A stretch of DNA of 64,000 nucleotides from Hymenobacter sp. GOD-10R (GTDB lineage: Bacteria; Bacteroidota; Bacteroidia; Cytophagales; Hymenobacteraceae), in contig NZ_CP141184.1 of NCBI RefSeq assembly GCF_035609205.1, positions 6,376,501 to 6,440,500 on the forward strand. Direction: 5' to 3'. The position numbers and the translations under genes are program-made. This document shows, one piece after another, positions 7,105 through 14,425 of this stretch (its first letter is position 1; the number at the start of each line of letters is the position of its first letter). The notes under the pieces are model-generated. The model was not told the DNA's origin and searched no databases. It worked only from the letters and a program-made list of their open reading frames with translations.

Positions 7105-9305
7105 TTCACCGCGGGGGCTTGCAGTGCTTGATAGGTTACCGTGTACTCGCTTCTTGGCGCGATCTGCATTTCATACTGACCATTCGGTAAGGCTTTGATT
7201 TTGCCGCCTTTGCTCGTGGGCTTCACCTTGCTTTGGAAACGTAAGGTTCCCGTGCCAGCAGCGCCTTTTACCTTGATCTGCTTGAGGTTGCATGACACCG
7301 TGATATCGCCTTGCGGTGTGGGTACAGTACCTTCCATAAATTGCAAACCACCTAGGTTCGGCTCGACCACGTAGGTATCGTAACCCGGCGTGAGCGGCTT
7401 CACGCCGAGGTAGTACTTGCCGAGCAGATAGATCGGGCTGGCGCCCCAGGCGTGGCAGAGGCTTTTGCCGAACGGCCGACCGTACATGGCGTAGTGGTCG
7501 GCACCTTTCTTTGCGGGGTCGTATTCTTCCCAAAACGACGTGGCACCTAGGTCGATCATGCCGCCCCAATACGACTTCATTTCCTTCAGCACGTAGGATT
7601 GCTCGCCCATGGCGCAGAGGGCTTCCAGCTCGTAGAAGCGCATGTAAGGCGTCGTGATTTTCGGCACTTCGGGGTTCAGGAGCACGTATTTCTTCACGTC
7701 TTGGCGCTGGGCCTCGTTGAGGTAACCGAAGAAGATGGAGAACATGTTGGCGTAGCGCGTCACGTTATCGGTGGGCTTGCCATCGACGCGGCTGTGCACC
7801 AGCGCGTGCTTTTCGGGGCTCCAATAGGTAGCGAATATCTTGGCTTTCAGGTCGGCGGCTAGCTTTTGGTAGTTGGCGGCACCGGCTTTGTCGTTCACGA
7901 GGTTGGCGCACACGGCCATGGTTTCAAGACTGCGGCAGAAGAGTAGCTGCTCGAAGCTCACTTCGCCTTTCTTGCTCAGGCCGTCGGCCCAGTCGATAAA
8001 CACCCAGTCGCCGGCTAGGCCTTCCATCATGCCGTCTTTGTTGCGGCGGGCGAGGCAGTAGTCCATCAGGCTTTGCATGCGCGGGTACATCTGCTGCACC
8101 AAGGCCTTGTCGCCGGTGTACTGGTAGGCATCGTAAATTCCCATGAACCAATAGAAAGTGTAGTCCATGATGGTGTTGATGTGGCTCGTGATGGGGTCTT
8201 TGCCGCGCAGGGCAAAGAGGGTGCGGCTCACCGTGGGCGTGTCGAAGTACAGGTAGTAATTCATCAGGTAGCTCTGGTAAGCGTCGCCCGACCATATCCA
8301 CCGGTCGCGCTTGATGCCGTCAATGAAGAACTCCCGCGTGTTCAGGTGCATGGTGTACGAAGCCACGTCCCATATCTTATTGAGCTGCTGATCGGAACAC
8401 CGGAACTTGCCGCGCTCCAGCACCGGCGCAAACTCGTACAGCATCGACACCGAATCGAGGCTGACGCCTTGGTCGTACTGAATGTTAACGTAGCGAAACG
8501 CCTTCGACATATCGGTGGTGCGCTCGGCTTTTTGGGGCTGATCGACGGCAATGCGGTCCAAGGTTTCGCAGGTTTCGGTGGCCAGCGCTTCCTCCCGCGA
8601 CTCGCCGTAGTACAGCGTCATGTTGCCCTTGCCTTGCAAGCCGTGCAGCTTCACGTAGCCAAAGGTTTCGCGCCCAAAATCCACCACCATCGACCTAGGT
8701 TGCGCCGCCACATTGGCGGCCCGCTGCGGCTCCGTAATCAACCGAAACCGCGAAGGTGCCCCCCGAGGATCATCAAAATTCCAGCTACCAGCCTGCAACC
8801 ACGTCGTGCCCGACTGGTCCGAGGCTTTGCCCGACGCGTCGATCCATTCTTTATCCTCGTAGGTCACGAGCCAGGTATTGTCTGAGGCAATGGTAGCGCC
8901 GCGCACGTAGATGGCCGGCACGCGCTCCTGGTTGTACACTTTGATGTTGATGCGGTGCTTGCCGGTGGGCACCGTGAAGCGCAGCGGCGACCCCGAAATC
9001 AGCTTGCCGTCGACCTTCACGTTGTACTGCCCTTCAGCCCGCAGCTCTACTTCTTCGGCTTTAGCTAAATCGAAGTCCTTGTGGAAATCGATGAGCACGT
9101 AGTGGCTGTCCATGCGCCAGAACGGCGGGAAGAACGACCCGCGCTCGGTGCGGCGGTTCTGCATTTGGTTGCCCAGCCAGATTTCAAAATCGCCAGGATA
9201 CCAGATCCAGGTGGCTTGATTTTGAGCCATGGCGCCCGCCATCGGCAGAAACAGGCAGAGCAGCATGGCGAGAAATAGTTTTTGGCGTAGTGGTTTTATG
9301 GTCAT
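7101..9305 (-). CDS. GH78-type alpha-L-rhamnosidase, short form
   Basis: A 734-residue exported protein (signal MTIKPLRQKLFLAMLLCLFLPMAGAMAQ). It has an N-terminal beta-sandwich region to about residue 300, an (alpha/alpha)6 catalytic barrel to about 640, and a C-terminal beta-sandwich. At the GH78 general-acid motif (usually CPQRDERLGWTGD) this protein has DGIKRDRWIWSGD near residue 330, which places Asp where Glu is expected. The second acidic motif, TSFWEEYDP, lies near 592. GH78 enzymes release terminal alpha-linked L-rhamnose. It is shorter than the 919-residue GH78 at 14426 and the two are not close copies. It is coupled to the mutarotase gene by a 4-base overlap and follows the beta-helix gene after 43 bases. 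Confidence 0.85.
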   Translation of the reverse strand: MTIKPLRQKLFLAMLLCLFLPMAGAMAQNQATWIWYPGDFEIWLGNQMQNRRTERGSFFPPFWRMDSHYVLIDFHKDFDLAKAEEVELRAEGQYNVKVDGKLISGSPLRFTVPTGKHRINIKVYNQERVPAIYVRGATIASDNTWLVTYEDKEWIDASGKASDQSGTTWLQAGSWNFDDPRGAPSRFRLITEPQRAANVAAQPRSMVVDFGRETFGYVKLHGLQGKGNMTLYYGESREEALATETCETLDRIAVDQPQKAERTTDMSKAFRYVNIQYDQGVSLDSVSMLYEFAPVLERGKFRCSDQQLNKIWDVASYTMHLNTREFFIDGIKRDRWIWSGDAYQSYLMNYYLYFDTPTVSRTLFALRGKDPITSHINTIMDYTFYWFMGIYDAYQYTGDKALVQQMYPRMQSLMDYCLARRNKDGMMEGLAGDWVFIDWADGLSKKGEVSFEQLLFCRSLETMAVCANLVNDKAGAANYQKLAADLKAKIFATYWSPEKHALVHSRVDGKPTDNVTRYANMFSIFFGYLNEAQRQDVKKYVLLNPEVPKITTPYMRFYELEALCAMGEQSYVLKEMKSYWGGMIDLGATSFWEEYDPAKKGADHYAMYGRPFGKSLCHAWGASPIYLLGKYYLGVKPLTPGYDTYVVEPNLGGLQFMEGTVPTPQGDITVSCNLKQIKVKGAAGTGTLRFQSKVKPTSKGGKIKALPNGQYEMQIAPRSEYTVTYQALQAPAVK

Positions 9306-9348
9306 GGTGTTAAGAAAGGCAATTTTGACCTCAGACCTAGCTTCGGGG

Positions 9349-11274
9349 TTACTTTGATTGGTTTCCCTTTGCGCTTGGTGGGGGAAGCTTAGGAGCTAGG
9401 TTCTTCAACTCCCGATATGCCGGCTCAAGGCCCGCCGCTTGCTTGATGCGGTCGGCGACCATGGGGCCATTGTTTTGCCATACGTTACCAGGGCCGTTAG
9501 CATTGGCCAAGAATTTCTCGGCCGGGCACCAGTTGTCGCGCACAGTGATGTTGGAGGAGCCTTCGTCGAGGTAGAGGTAGAACCAGTGCTGGGGGTCGTG
9601 CACGTAGGGCGAGAAGCCAATGCTGTCCACGCAGTTTTCGCTGATGAGCGTGTTCGGCTGGGCCGACAGCGTGTAGATGCCGGCCACGTCGTACATGTAG
9701 TTAGCGTAGTGGTGGATGTAGTTGTACTGCACCTTATTATCACGCATCGCGTTGGCGGTTTTGGTCCACCCCCACCCTAGGCTGATGCCCGTGTAAGGCA
9801 CCTGCGAAATCTCGTTGTGGCGAATGGTAATGCTACGGCCGTAACCAACCCCGATGCCTACGCAACCCCAATCTTCGTTGCCACAATCAACCACCAAGTT
9901 GTTTTCGATCAACTCATTGGCGCAGACTTCGCGCTCGTCGCTAGGGTTGTAGGGCAAGTGAGTTTCGGTACCCGCATCGGAGAAGGTCGCCATCTGAATA
10001 CCGTTGCCGCCAATGTCGCGGAACACGCAGCCCACAATAGCATCATCGTGGGTGCCGCTCACGTAGTCGAGCCCGGCGGAAGCTAGGTGCTCGAAACGGC
10101 ACCGCTCAAAGCCCGTGTGGTGGGCACCGCTGAGCATAACGGCCGCCGCGGGCCGACCAATCCAGGCTTGGTTTTCCAACCCTTTCTTATCGGGCGTGCC
10201 GGGCACTTTCAGCTTATAAGCATCGAGCATAAACATGCCCGCCTGCAACGGAACGTGCCCCGCCTGCGCCGGCCGTAGCCAAGAGGTATGCGCAAACGTC
10301 AAGCCCTTGAACAACACGTTACTCACCGGATGATCAAGGTTGCCGCTCACCCGCACCAGCGTTTCTAGGGCGGGCACCACCGCCCTGGCCGTCGTCATCG
10401 TCTCTCCCGACCTAGGCCAGTAGATGATCTGCCCGCGCGCCGCGTCGTAGAACCATTCGCCCGGCCGATCTAGGAATTCAATGGCATTGGTCAGGTAAAA
10501 GGCTGAACTGCCGTTCTTGCCGTTGATCACCGCCGACGGCCACGGGTGCTCAAACTCGATCTGGCTCTCGGGGTCTTGGAAGGCTATTTTCGTTTTAGCG
10601 CCTTGCACCTCCAGCGTTTTCAAGCGCAGAAACGCCACGGCCCACATCTGGTGCAGCACCATTTCGGCTTGACCGGCGCTTTTCAGTCCGCCAAGCGCTG
10701 AGGTTGGAATCCAGCCCTCTTGCTTGACCTTATCCCACGCTAGCAGGCGCGGCAGATTGTTGTCGTCAACTTCCCGCGCCCGCGTGGCTTTGCGCTCATT
10801 GACCCACAATTGTCGGAACTCGAGCACACGGCCATTGACCCTAGGTGCATCGGCTACCCACACGTTGCTTTGGGCCGCAGCCGGTAAGCCAACTAGCTTG
10901 GTAGTTGGTTTGCGCCAGCCTTTCACACTCACGCCGCCGCTCAGTACCGGCTTTTCGCCAGGAGCCGCTTCCACCACCGTCGGGCTGCTAGCCGTACCCG
11001 AATCTTCAGGCCGGAAAAACAGCGGTTCGTACAGCCGGTATTCGCCCCCACGCAGCAGGATATGCACGCCACTCTGCACCGACGGGTCAGCCAAGCGCCG
11101 CAGCTCCCGCCCTTGCCGCACGGCCGCGGCTACAGAGGCTAGGGGCTTCTCCTTCGTGCCGGGGTTTTGGTCGGAGCCGGTGGGCGACACCCAAATGTCG
11201 GCTGCCGTGGCGGGTGCAGCCGTGAGTAGGCCAAGAGCGAAGAGTAAGGTTTTACCGTTGAATCTATTGGTCAT
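9349..11274 (-). CDS. GH141-type right-handed beta-helix glycosidase
   Basis: A 641-residue exported protein (signal ending APATAA). It opens with DIWVSPTGSDQNPGTKEKPL, the usual first coil of beta-helix proteins. Repeating strands follow: FERCRFEHLASAGLDYV, AIVGCVFRDIGGNGIQ, LIENNLVVDCGNE, ITIRHNEISQVPYTGIS, VQYNYIHHYANYMYD. The aromatic-rich loops (GWGWTKTANAM, DPQHWFYLYLDEGSS) and the length resemble GH141, whose founding member BT1002 removes alpha-L-fucose from RG-II. The GH141 assignment is my recollection of the family plus the RG-II context; a generic parallel beta-helix lyase or hydrolase is the alternative. It is the first gene of a three-gene run with GH78 and RhaM. Confidence 0.7.
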   Translation of the reverse strand: MTNRFNGKTLLFALGLLTAAPATAADIWVSPTGSDQNPGTKEKPLASVAAAVRQGRELRRLADPSVQSGVHILLRGGEYRLYEPLFFRPEDSGTASSPTVVEAAPGEKPVLSGGVSVKGWRKPTTKLVGLPAAAQSNVWVADAPRVNGRVLEFRQLWVNERKATRAREVDDNNLPRLLAWDKVKQEGWIPTSALGGLKSAGQAEMVLHQMWAVAFLRLKTLEVQGAKTKIAFQDPESQIEFEHPWPSAVINGKNGSSAFYLTNAIEFLDRPGEWFYDAARGQIIYWPRSGETMTTARAVVPALETLVRVSGNLDHPVSNVLFKGLTFAHTSWLRPAQAGHVPLQAGMFMLDAYKLKVPGTPDKKGLENQAWIGRPAAAVMLSGAHHTGFERCRFEHLASAGLDYVSGTHDDAIVGCVFRDIGGNGIQMATFSDAGTETHLPYNPSDEREVCANELIENNLVVDCGNEDWGCVGIGVGYGRSITIRHNEISQVPYTGISLGWGWTKTANAMRDNKVQYNYIHHYANYMYDVAGIYTLSAQPNTLISENCVDSIGFSPYVHDPQHWFYLYLDEGSSNITVRDNWCPAEKFLANANGPGNVWQNNGPMVADRIKQAAGLEPAYRELKNLAPKLPPPSAKGNQSK

Positions 11275-11285
11275 GAAATCTGCGT

Positions 11286-11490
11286 GTCATGCTGAGCTTG
11301 TCGAAGCATCTCTACTGCTTCGTCCACCGATTGTAGAGGCGCAATATTTTGCGCCTCCTCGCTGCTGATGTTGTTTATGTGGATTGTTCTAGGTGGGTCG
11401 TTCAACGCCGAGACGCAAAATATTGCGTCTCTACATCGTTCTGGCGTCTGCAACGAAGCACGCGAGATGCTTCGGCCAGCTCAGCATGAC
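11286..11490. repeat. Nested composite palindromic element
   Basis: Outer arms GTCATGCTGAGCTTGTCGAA (11286 on) and TTCGGCCAGCTCAGCATGAC (ending 11490) enclose inner arms built on GTAGAGGCGCAATATTTTGC and GCAAAATATTGCGTCTCTAC. The core variant TCGTTCAACGC lies at 11398-11408. It fills most of the gap between the esterase stop and the GH141 start. Confidence 0.85.
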
Positions 11491-11511
11491 GTTCTTTTAT
11501 ATACAAGAAGC

Positions 11512-12909
11512 CTATTGATGAGCCACCGACTTGTTGAACACCGCCTGCAACGTGTCAAACCCTTTGATAGCATTAGCCGGCAGCAGCTCGCCGTTTTTAC
11601 CGAATACCCGCTGCGCTTCTTCCTTCTCAATGATCACCTTCGACTCGTTGAGCTTGCCCGTGTTGTCCTCGGCGGCAGCTAGGTTTAGGCCTAGGTTCTT
11701 GGCCATGAACTCGTACATGGCTTGGCGCTTGGAAAGGCCGTAGTCGTGGCCTTCTTTGGGCAGGTGAACGTTCTTGGCTAGGTCCGCTTTGCCATAGAAG
11801 CCGTAGATATTCTGCACGAAGGGGTAAGCGGTTTCGGGCGTTTGGGCGGTCCAGTCGCCGCCATCTGTTATGGCGAGTAGGGGCCTTGGGGCCGCCATGG
11901 CAGCTATTTCGGCGTTGTTGGTGCCGCCGCCGCAGAGGTGCACCGGCATGCCGCTTTCGCAGGGGCAGCCGCCGCTGTGGTAGGTCGAGAGCATCACCAC
12001 AGGCACGCTCACTTTGATACGGTCATCCAGTGCCGTGAGCAGCATAGTTTGGCTGCCGCCACCCGAGCCACCGGTGATGGCCACACGGTTTTTGTCAGCG
12101 TCTTTCAACGACAACAGGTAATCCAACGACCGTTCGCCGTTCAGCGCCTGCACCGTCATGGCGATGCTGCGGTGGTGGTCTTCACCTTTGAATTGAAGCA
12201 ACGATTCGCCCCAGGCAAACAAGTCATAGCTGTACACCATGGCGCCCATGCGAGCTAGGGTCGCGCACCGATACTGCGCATCCGCCCGGTAGCGTCCGTC
12301 GCCAAAGTGCCCATCCGGGCTGATGATGACGGGCACTTTGCCCTTGGGCTTCAAAGGCTTATACAGTGAACCGGTCACGTAGAGTCCAGGCAGCGTTTCA
12401 ATAGCTAGGTTCTCGACGGTATAGCCGTCGTACTGCCGTTTGTTGGTGATGATGGGCTTGCTGCTGGGCTTAGCGGGCATGGGCGAGAGCCGCAACGCCT
12501 GCCACATGCAGCTGCGCAGCTCGGCTTTGCGCTTCTCCCAAGTAGCCTGATCGTGGTATAGTGTTGAGAGATACGCTAGCTGCTCCTTGCCTTCCTCGGG
12601 TGTTTTGAGGTGATACTGAAAGGTCTTCAGCTTGTACGACTTGTCACCGGATGAGGTCACCTGGAGGTCGAATGGCGACAACACGTTGCGCAGGGTCTCG
12701 TCCACATCCGGGCGGTAGCGCCACTCGGCGTAGGTCAAGGACTTGTCCTTCACCATATCGGGTGAGTACTTGATCTTCACGTTGTAGCGCTGCTGAATTT
12801 CATCCAGCACCGTTTTGAGCGGCATTTGGTACTGATCGTCCGAGTTTTGGGCGAAAGCACTAAGGCGAAGCAGGCTAGCACCAATAAACAGAAGAAGCTT
12901 CTTAGACAT
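11512..12909 (-). CDS. STN-like domain fused to alpha/beta-hydrolase esterase (pectin/acetyl esterase candidate)
   Basis: A protein of about 465 residues with signal MSKKLLLFIGASLLRLSAFAQ. I chose the ATG at 12909; the frame is open upstream to 13014, but that part reads through repeat DNA. Residues about 24-95 form an STN-like module (MPLKTVLDEIQQRYNVKIKY, then ETLRNVLSPFDLQV), the short domain seen at the N-termini of FecA-type receptors and secretins. A spacer leads to an alpha/beta-hydrolase domain with nucleophile elbow GGSGGGSQ near residue 282, acidic strand LLAITDGGDW and late histidine EGHDYG. Such esterases in RG-II loci include a pectin methylesterase (BT1017, CE19), so methyl or acetyl removal from pectin is a fair guess. 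An STN module on an esterase is unusual. Confidence 0.75.
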   Translation of the reverse strand: MSKKLLLFIGASLLRLSAFAQNSDDQYQMPLKTVLDEIQQRYNVKIKYSPDMVKDKSLTYAEWRYRPDVDETLRNVLSPFDLQVTSSGDKSYKLKTFQYHLKTPEEGKEQLAYLSTLYHDQATWEKRKAELRSCMWQALRLSPMPAKPSSKPIITNKRQYDGYTVENLAIETLPGLYVTGSLYKPLKPKGKVPVIISPDGHFGDGRYRADAQYRCATLARMGAMVYSYDLFAWGESLLQFKGEDHHRSIAMTVQALNGERSLDYLLSLKDADKNRVAITGGSGGGSQTMLLTALDDRIKVSVPVVMLSTYHSGGCPCESGMPVHLCGGGTNNAEIAAMAAPRPLLAITDGGDWTAQTPETAYPFVQNIYGFYGKADLAKNVHLPKEGHDYGLSKRQAMYEFMAKNLGLNLAAAEDNTGKLNESKVIIEKEEAQRVFGKNGELLPANAIKGFDTLQAVFNKSVAHQ

Positions 12910-12937
12910 CGTAGGGTGGTTTGAAAGTCGGCTAGGT

Positions 12938-13083
12938 TGTAGCGCGGACTCTGTAGTCCGCGGCGTTGAACGATGTAGCGCGAAGTTCCCGCTTCGCGTG
13001 TCGTTGAACGACACAGTCTAGGTCATCGTGCTGGCATATCGTTCAACGAGGCGCGAAGCGGGAGCTTCGCGCTACATCGTTCA
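12938..13083. repeat. Nested palindromic element, GTAGCGCG type
   Basis: It holds the small palindrome TAGCGCGGACTCTGTAGTCC (from 12940) and a larger inverted pair, GTAGCGCGAAGTTCCCGCTT and AAGCGGGAGCTTCGCGCTAC. The core occurs as TCGTTGAACGA (13001-13011) and TCGTTCAACGA (13039-13049). The right end overlaps the TGA stop of the sialidase-like gene, which lies inside TTGAACGA. Confidence 0.8.
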
Positions 13084-14217
13084 ATCCTTGGTAATCTCGG
13101 CAGAGCCTTGTGGTGGCTTATAGCCTTTGATGGTCGGCCACACACCGTTCTCGATCTTCACCAGCTTCATCTTCTTCGGATCGAGCACCGCGTGTTTAAT
13201 CCGCTGACGCCGCCAAGTGTAGATGAAATGCACCAAGCCATCTTTCGTCTGAATGACAGACGGATATGAGTACTGACTGATCGGCGAGTCTTCCAAAATG
13301 GCGGCGGCATACCAAGTTTTACCATCTTTCGACACGGCTACGTTCAGCGGTGTGCGTGGGCCTTTGGCTAGGGTGCCGGGCGGCAGCACGTGGTTGTACA
13401 CCAGCAGTTGCCGCCCATCAGCTAGGGTCACGGCGTCGGTGCCGGAGTTGTTGTTGGGCAGCGTGGTTTTCGCCAGCGGCGACCAGGTTTTGCCCTGGTC
13501 CGTCGACCATGTTTCTAGGATGGCCCGGTCGCGGCTGCGGCAGAGGGCTTGCAGGCGGCCGTCTTTGTAGGTGAGGATGCTAGGTTGGATGGCACCTTGC
13601 GTCTGACCGTTGTCAACCGGGCCGATCATCGACCAAGTTTTGCCCTTGTCCGTTGAGGCTTCGAAGTGCACTTTCCAACCACCTTCGCCCTCAGTACTAG
13701 TCGGGCTGAGCAGCGTGCCGTTGCTGAGCAGCACTGGCTTGTTCTTCACCGGCCCGATAAAGCCCTCCGGTAGTGCTTCCCCGGCCGACCATGTCAAGCC
13801 GTTGTCCTTGGAAGTGCGTATCCAGCCTTTCCATTCCGACGGCTTCGGACCGATTTTGTAGAACAGCAGCAAGTCGCCATTAGGCACTTGGTAAAGCACG
13901 GGGTTCCAGGTTGGGTAGCGCAGCGTCTCGTTTACGATGCCGTTGGCTACTTCTACCGGGGCGGTCCATTTGCCGTTTTCCTGGCGGCTCACCCAAATAC
14001 CGACGTCGGGGTTGCGTTCTTTCGTGCCCCCAAACCACGCGGCGACAAGACCCTTCGGCGTTTCCACGATGGTCGCGGCGTGGCTCTCGGGGAACGGTGC
14101 TTTCTCGAAGATAAACTCGTCGACTACCAGACCTTTCTGCCAAGTCTTAAGTTGCGCCTGCACGTTGCCGAGGCTAGCAGAGCAGCCGAGCAACAGGAGG
14201 AAAAGGGCTTTTTTCAT
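13081..14217 (-). CDS. Sialidase-fold (BNR) exo-glycosidase-like protein
   Basis: A 378-residue exported protein (signal MKKALFLLLLGCSASLGNVQAQ). It carries four Asp-box repeats typical of six-bladed sialidase propellers: SKDNGLTWSAG, STDKGKTWSMIG, STDQGKTWSPL and SKDGKTWYAA. A candidate acidic/nucleophile region is SQYSYPSVIQ, with arginine-rich CRSRDRAI and YTWRRQRIKH. True sialic-acid activity is not implied. In an RG-II locus, the 3-deoxy-2-keto acids Kdo and DHA are chemically closer to sialic acid and are plausible targets, but the family also occurs beside many other plant-polymer loci. The upstream gap to the GH78 gene contains a perfect 43-bp inverted repeat. Confidence 0.75.
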   Translation of the reverse strand: MKKALFLLLLGCSASLGNVQAQLKTWQKGLVVDEFIFEKAPFPESHAATIVETPKGLVAAWFGGTKERNPDVGIWVSRQENGKWTAPVEVANGIVNETLRYPTWNPVLYQVPNGDLLLFYKIGPKPSEWKGWIRTSKDNGLTWSAGEALPEGFIGPVKNKPVLLSNGTLLSPTSTEGEGGWKVHFEASTDKGKTWSMIGPVDNGQTQGAIQPSILTYKDGRLQALCRSRDRAILETWSTDQGKTWSPLAKTTLPNNNSGTDAVTLADGRQLLVYNHVLPPGTLAKGPRTPLNVAVSKDGKTWYAAAILEDSPISQYSYPSVIQTKDGLVHFIYTWRRQRIKHAVLDPKKMKLVKIENGVWPTIKGYKPPQGSAEITKD

Positions 14218-14240
14218 TCGTCTACTGTGTAAATACTTAA

Positions 14241-14384
14241 AACGTCATGCTGAGCGAAGCGGAGCGTAGTCGAAGCATCTCGCGTGCGGTCGTTGCAATG
14301 GTAACTTCTTACTGACTGGGGTTAGCACCACAACGAAGCGAGCGAGATGCTTCGACTACGCTCCGCTTCGCTCAGCATGACGTT
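14241..14384. repeat. Perfect 43-bp inverted repeat element
   Basis: Arms 14241-14283 and 14342-14384 are exact inverted copies of 43 bases, starting AACGTCATGCTGAGCGAAGC and ending in GCATGACGTT; the spacer is 58 bases. The arms are a variant of the outer arm of the composite elements (GCATGACGTT ends) with extra GGAGCGTAG. It lies in the gap between the large GH78 gene and the BNR gene. Confidence 0.9.
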
Positions 14385-14425
14385 CTTTATTTGAGTCTTT
14401 GATACTGTTGTTTGCGACCTAGCTT

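Noticed and set aside
12910..13014. 35-codon N-terminal extension of the esterase
   Set aside because: It is read through the palindromic element at 12938-13083; a clean signal peptide starts at 12909.
13081..14217. True sialic-acid sialidase
   Set aside because: The locus has no other sialic acid genes except the aldolase/symporter pair, which also fits Kdo/DHA; Asp boxes alone do not prove sialidase activity.
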